From assembly GCF_003729955.1 (NCBI RefSeq), contig NZ_RJTX01000001.1, positions 1,364,001-1,428,000 on the forward strand: a stretch of DNA of 64,000 nucleotides. Direction: 5' to 3'. Origin of the DNA: Chryseobacterium daecheongense (lineage in GTDB: Bacteria > Bacteroidota > Bacteroidia > Flavobacteriales > Weeksellaceae). Below the pieces are notes generated by a model. That model was not told the DNA's origin. It did not search any database and saw nothing but the letters and a program-made list of their open reading frames with translations. Position 1 is the stretch's first letter. Each line of letters starts with the position of its first letter. Made by a program: the position numbers and the translations under genes. This document shows positions 61,501-64,000 of the stretch, piece by piece.

Positions 61501-62054
61501 GTAGCAGATAAACTAGGAGCAGATGCCACTTCATAAGTAATAACAATGGAAGTAATATATGCCGCATTGGTACCTTTTTTTAAAGCAAAAAAGGTATAGT
61601 TATTTGCTGACAAATCTGCTGAAGTCCAGGTTGTCCCTGTTACAGAACCTGCCGATGTACCGCCCGTTACCGTGTAATTAGCAGTAGCAGAATTTACCAA
61701 TCTGGTAGTTCCTCCATATAATGTAAAGGCCGTTGAAGCATTTTGATTCACCTGAATGGTCTTAATTTTCCCAGGTAATGCTATTGTATTGTATATAACT
61801 CCATTACTTGCCTGAGCTTGTATTGCTCCTGCATTTGGAGCAGTTGCCGCAGTTATGGCTTTCCCACCAAAAGAAACATTGTCTTGTGTCCACGTTCTTT
61901 CTGCACCAGAGTTATAGTTATTACTGCCAAGATTTGTTGATCCTCCTGCGGATGTCAAGTTAATTGTAATAGTTTGTCCCCAACTCCATATAGAAAACAG
62001 AGTCATGAAAAACATCAGAGACGTTTTCCCAAAAACCGATAATTTTTGTTTCAT
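58536..62054 (-). CDS. Large surface protein with T9SS type A sorting domain
   Basis: 1172 residues. Signal peptide through IWSWGQ (about 1-26). A beta-rich N-terminal domain (to about 175) is followed by a repeat-like module (SLSATGTFSPFSYVEGNGPS ... LTISGGG), a pre-peptidase C-like domain near 290-420 (DVWYKFTPANTGDHIITANF) and fibronectin-like segments. Next come a cleaved-adhesin-like part near 540-660 (ENFSSNTQPSGWVNSGTGIT) and a long beta region with FNLIGNPYPSNLDLNAFYN. The last 75 residues are a type A tail (FEVYKDGEDFVVRNNKNIDS, then YILKAVSAGKEYTKKLIK). It is exported by the PorX-regulated system and probably acts as adhesin or matrix protein. No catalytic domain is recognised. Confidence 0.87.
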   Translation of the reverse strand: MKQKLSVFGKTSLMFFMTLFSIWSWGQTITINLTSAGGSTNLGSNNYNSGAERTWTQDNVSFGGKAITAATAPNAGAIQAQASNGVIYNTIALPGKIKTIQVNQNASTAFTLYGGTTRLVNSATANYTVTGGTSAGSVTGTTWTSADLSANNYTFFALKKGTNAAYITSIVITYEVASAPSLSATGTFSPFSYVEGNGPSASQSIQASGSNLDGTDVTVAAPTNYEVSLTNGNDFADTKIIPYSGGAFTGQNVYLRLKSGLAVNSYSGNLTISGGGASSNASVAASGNITAAPPANDLCSASTVLNAGQTTNGTMVNATATSGLSYAATKRDVWYKFTPANTGDHIITANFASGPDLDLDIFTSTCPTSGTAQFTAHTSGVTSEVLTASLTANTDYYIRVIDFNNDASAFDITVQAPQPCTSPNVASNLALTPTSNSISGNFTDASASGYMVVVSQNATLSASPVNGITYNVGDSFGGGTVVKYSSGTTFTANTLNQNTNYYVYVFSYNNQCLGAPYYSATSVSGSATTLAAPCMSENFSSNTQPSGWVNSGTGITYTSGYADMSVNNGSITTSSLAYPAQLTFDLARTTNTTAKTLYIEVSTTSQSTGFVIVKTYDHSNTTSGGSTACTVDLSAYSSNPTVYIRFRKESGTTSPWRIDNVQTLCSAVWNGSTWTSTPNANTDAIITGNYSTTTNPSFTAKNIVIKNGGVLEVTSGNTVNGVDITVEHGGNFIQRDGSTVNYTGTFKTLKNGLSDINKYAFWSSAVANQDLTAIYGVGNTPAFITQYNTATDYFVNATSTISSVGTGYSIKTPVANASLTFTGVPNNGTYTKTLSTAGNGFNLIGNPYPSNLDLNAFYNANSTRISNTFYFWDNTSNSVTTQGGATTVNIGYATYNPATQVWVSAPNITNIPTDNVAAIGQGFIVKATNAADTSLSFTNNMRVGISGVFFNKTTTTDEGKFWLRLNSSYNTSNTLAVAYLAQASDAYDKYDSQAMATGSDAFYTLADAQKLVIQGKGGFDINDIVPVGTKHFETGNFVISLVKKEGIFDNGQPIYIHDKVLGTYTNLQNGNYTFSANAGELTTRFEIVYKDMNVLAANEIKNEAFEVYKDGEDFVVRNNKNIDSIELFDASGRKISEAVGHTKEIRFKLITKGLYILKAVSAGKEYTKKLIK

Positions 62055-62074
62055 AAATGTTTTAATTTTTTTGG

Positions 62075-62082
62075 CAAAATTA
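62075..62082 (-). promoter_or_regulatory. Possible -7 box of the large T9SS gene
   Basis: TAATTTTG on the minus strand (62082-62075), 20 bases before the ATG at 62054. No TTG lies 17-23 bases upstream; the nearest are at 9 and about 27. Confidence 0.45.
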
Positions 62083-62137
62083 TTCTTTTTTCAATAAAAA
62101 AGCTACTACCAAAATTACATTTATGTTAATTCAGATA

Positions 62138-62599
62138 TTAATTTTGAATAATTTCCATGATGAAATCATACTCAAACCCTTTGCTTATTAAATATTTTAT
62201 GGTCTTGGATTTCTTTTGATATTCCTTTAATCCTTTTTGTTTAGAGTAATAATCTTCAAAGATTTTTTTCAGGGTTTTCTCGTAGTCGGCTTCATCAATT
62301 TCATCAAAACATTTCTCGATCAGTTTTTCAGAAATTTGTTTCTGCTTTAGGTTAATACGGATTTTGTTCCGGCCCCAGTGTTTGATATAAAATTTACCTC
62401 TTATATAACTTCTGGTAAATCTTTCCTCATTCAGGTAGTTTTCCTGTATGAGGTATAAAAAAATCTCTTCTTTAGCTTCCGGAATCAGCAGAAATTCTTT
62501 CATCTTTTGCTCTATTTCTGCGTGGCAACGGTCCTGGTAAACGCAATAGTTGACCAGTTTTTGTTTAATTTCTTCGAAGGTGAAAGATTTTTTCTCCAT
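62138..62599 (-). CDS. recX: Regulatory protein RecX
   Basis: 153 residues, three RecX three-helix repeats: FTFEEIKQKLVNYCVYQDRC, then LNEERFTRSYIRGKFYIKHW followed by GRNKIRINLKQKQISEKLIE, and the last repeat LISKGFEYDFIMEIIQN. RecX binds RecA filaments and limits recombination. Its 3' end is duplicated in diverged form at 58054-58180. It lies 58 bases downstream of glyA, behind a terminator. Confidence 0.9.
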   Translation of the reverse strand: MEKKSFTFEEIKQKLVNYCVYQDRCHAEIEQKMKEFLLIPEAKEEIFLYLIQENYLNEERFTRSYIRGKFYIKHWGRNKIRINLKQKQISEKLIEKCFDEIDEADYEKTLKKIFEDYYSKQKGLKEYQKKSKTIKYLISKGFEYDFIMEIIQN

Positions 62600-62603
62600 A
62601 ACT

Positions 62604-62634
62604 ATAAAAAAAGAATGAGCAGATGCCCATTCTT
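62604..62634 (-). terminator. Intrinsic terminator of glyA
   Basis: 10-bp stem with one G-T pair (62611-62620 with 62625-62634, outer arms AAGAATG / CATTCTT) and a 4-base loop; the A-run at 62606-62612 gives the minus-strand U-tract. It leaves recX to its own promoter or read-through. Confidence 0.8.
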
Positions 62635-62657
62635 ATTATATTAATTTCGGTAAAGTA

Positions 62658-63923
62658 TTAATAATTGAATAATGCTTTACCTTCCATTAGTTCATTTACT
62701 CTTTTTCTTACAGAAGCAATTACTTCTTCGCTCTTTAGGTTATCTACTACTTCAGAGATCAATTCAGCAATAGTTTCCATATCCTGCTCTTTCAATCCTC
62801 TTGTAGTGATAGCAGCAGTTCCCAGTCTGATTCCTGAAGTGGTAAATGGAGATTTATCATCGAAAGGAACCATATTTTTATTACATGTAATATCAGCAAG
62901 AACCAAAGCTTTTTCAGTTTCTTTTCCGTTCACTCCTTTATTTCTAAGGTCTACTAACATTAAGTGATTGTCTGTTCCTCCGCTTACGATATCAAATCCT
63001 CTGCTGATCATCGCTTTTGACAATGCCTGTGCATTTGAACGAACCTGTTTAGCATACGTTTCGAACTGAGTATCTAAAGCTTCTCCGAAAGCAACTGCTT
63101 TAGCCGCGATAACATGTTCAAGTGGTCCTCCCTGAATTCCCGGGAACACAGCTCCGTCCAACACCTGGCTCATCATTTTGATCTCTCCTTTTGGTGTCTT
63201 ATGACCGTATGTGTTTTCAAAATCTTTACCCATCAGGATCATTCCTCCTCTTGGACCTCTTAATGTCTTGTGAGTAGTAGTAGTTACTACGTGACAGTGA
63301 TCAAATGGTGAATTCAATAATCCTTTGGCAACCAAACCTGCAGGGTGAGCAATATCTGCCCAAAGCGTTGCTCCTACTTCATCCGCAACTTCTCTGAATT
63401 TGGCATATTCTAAATCTCTTGAATACGCAGAGAATCCTGCAATGATCATTTTCGGTCTTTCTCTTAAAGCAACTTCTCTCATCTGATCATAATCGATCAA
63501 ACCGGTTTCCTGCTGTACTCCGTAAGAAACTACGTTATACTGGATCCCTGAGAAGTTAACTGCAGAACCGTGAGTAAGGTGCCCTCCCATAGAAAGGTCC
63601 ATTCCCATGATTTTATCCCCCGGCTTTAAAACCGCAAGATAAATTGCAGCATTCGCCTGAGAACCTGAATGCGGCTGTACATTGGCATACTCTACACCGA
63701 AAAGTTCTTTTGCTCTGTTGATGGCTAAAGTTTCAACCTCATCTACTACTTCACACCCTCCGTAATATCTTTTTCCAGGGTATCCTTCTGCATATTTATT
63801 TGTCAATACGCTTCCCATTGCTTTCATAACGTTGTCAGAAACAAAGTTTTCTGATGCAATCAGCTCTAAACCATGGGATTGTCTTTGTCTTTCTTTTTCA
63901 ATAAGGTCGAAAATAATGTCCAT
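62658..63923 (-). CDS. glyA: Serine hydroxymethyltransferase
   Basis: 421 residues, full length. PLP lysine in [19 protein letters not shown], substrate and cofactor motifs [42 protein letters not shown] and [14 protein letters not shown]. It converts serine and tetrahydrofolate to glycine and methylene-tetrahydrofolate in the cytosol. A -7 box and a terminator bracket it, so it is probably transcribed alone. Confidence 0.97.
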   Translation of the reverse strand: MDIIFDLIEKERQRQSHGLELIASENFVSDNVMKAMGSVLTNKYAEGYPGKRYYGGCEVVDEVETLAINRAKELFGVEYANVQPHSGSQANAAIYLAVLKPGDKIMGMDLSMGGHLTHGSAVNFSGIQYNVVSYGVQQETGLIDYDQMREVALRERPKMIIAGFSAYSRDLEYAKFREVADEVGATLWADIAHPAGLVAKGLLNSPFDHCHVVTTTTHKTLRGPRGGMILMGKDFENTYGHKTPKGEIKMMSQVLDGAVFPGIQGGPLEHVIAAKAVAFGEALDTQFETYAKQVRSNAQALSKAMISRGFDIVSGGTDNHLMLVDLRNKGVNGKETEKALVLADITCNKNMVPFDDKSPFTTSGIRLGTAAITTRGLKEQDMETIAELISEVVDNLKSEEVIASVRKRVNELMEGKALFNY

Positions 63924-63951
63924 CTAATATAATTTTAAAGATTTTCCACCC

Positions 63952-63959
63952 CAAATGTA
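63952..63959 (-). promoter_or_regulatory. Possible -7 box of glyA
   Basis: TACATTTG on the minus strand (63959-63952), 28 bases before the ATG. No clear TTG partner is visible in the bases left before the window edge. Confidence 0.45.
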
Positions 63960-64000
63960 CGGAATTTCCCTCTAGATTTTAGTATAACGAATAATGATTT

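Overview
The window looks like a chromosomal segment of a Flavobacteriia bacterium, most likely Chryseobacterium or a close Weeksellaceae relative. The reasons are low GC, PorX and proteins with type IX secretion (T9SS) tails, a fused LpxC/FabZ, a lipid A gene cluster interleaved with efp and sucD, and promoter boxes of the Bacteroidetes type (TTG, about 20 bases, TAnnTTTG). The genus is inferred from remembered protein families, not from a search.

Layout. 1-3.1 kb: 5' part of hemB, a small T9SS-tailed protein and an ABC exporter pair. 3.2-11 kb (minus strand): an outer-membrane barrel protein, sucD, an LpxD-like paralogue, efp, lpxA, lpxC/fabZ, lpxD and an HD-domain hydrolase. 11.1-15.3 kb (plus strand): an S41 peptidase, porX and xth. 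15.4-19.3 kb (minus strand): an RlpA-like protein, two related secreted proteins and rimO.

19.3-57.5 kb is one very long minus-strand polysaccharide region. It reads as two assembly systems placed head to tail and separated by a terminator near 33.33 kb. Module B (57.5 to 33.4 kb) starts with a PglF-type dehydratase, Wza and Wzc. It continues with a UDP-HexNAc dehydrogenase, GDP-L-fucose synthesis (split ManC activities, Gmd, Fcl), Wzx, Wzy, glycosyltransferases, UDP-L-FucNAc synthesis (CapE/CapF/CapG type), and a PglC/PglD/PglE-like initiation cassette. Module A (33.3 to 19.3 kb) has its own initiating transferases, a 3-amino-3,6-dideoxyhexose set (two FdtA-like proteins and FdtB), Wzx, an EpsG-type polymerase, Wzc, glycosyltransferases, a secreted beta-helix protein and RmlC, but no Wza. 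Its FdtC-like acetyltransferase gene has decayed to a remnant.

57.5-58.3 kb is a gene graveyard holding an aminotransferase 3' end, an unidentified open fragment and a diverged 3' fragment of recX. Beyond it lie a small protein with a Pro-rich/TM/basic tail, a 1172-residue T9SS-exported protein, intact recX and glyA. The recX fragment on the far side of the T9SS gene pair suggests this pair was inserted, or the capsule flank exchanged, through the recX 3' end.

No tRNA, rRNA, CRISPR array, transposase or integrase was recognised. The best candidates for new biology are the two-module capsule region with its decayed genes, the small tripartite-tail protein paired with the large T9SS protein, and the FdtA-like cupin that has lost one histidine of its HxH motif.
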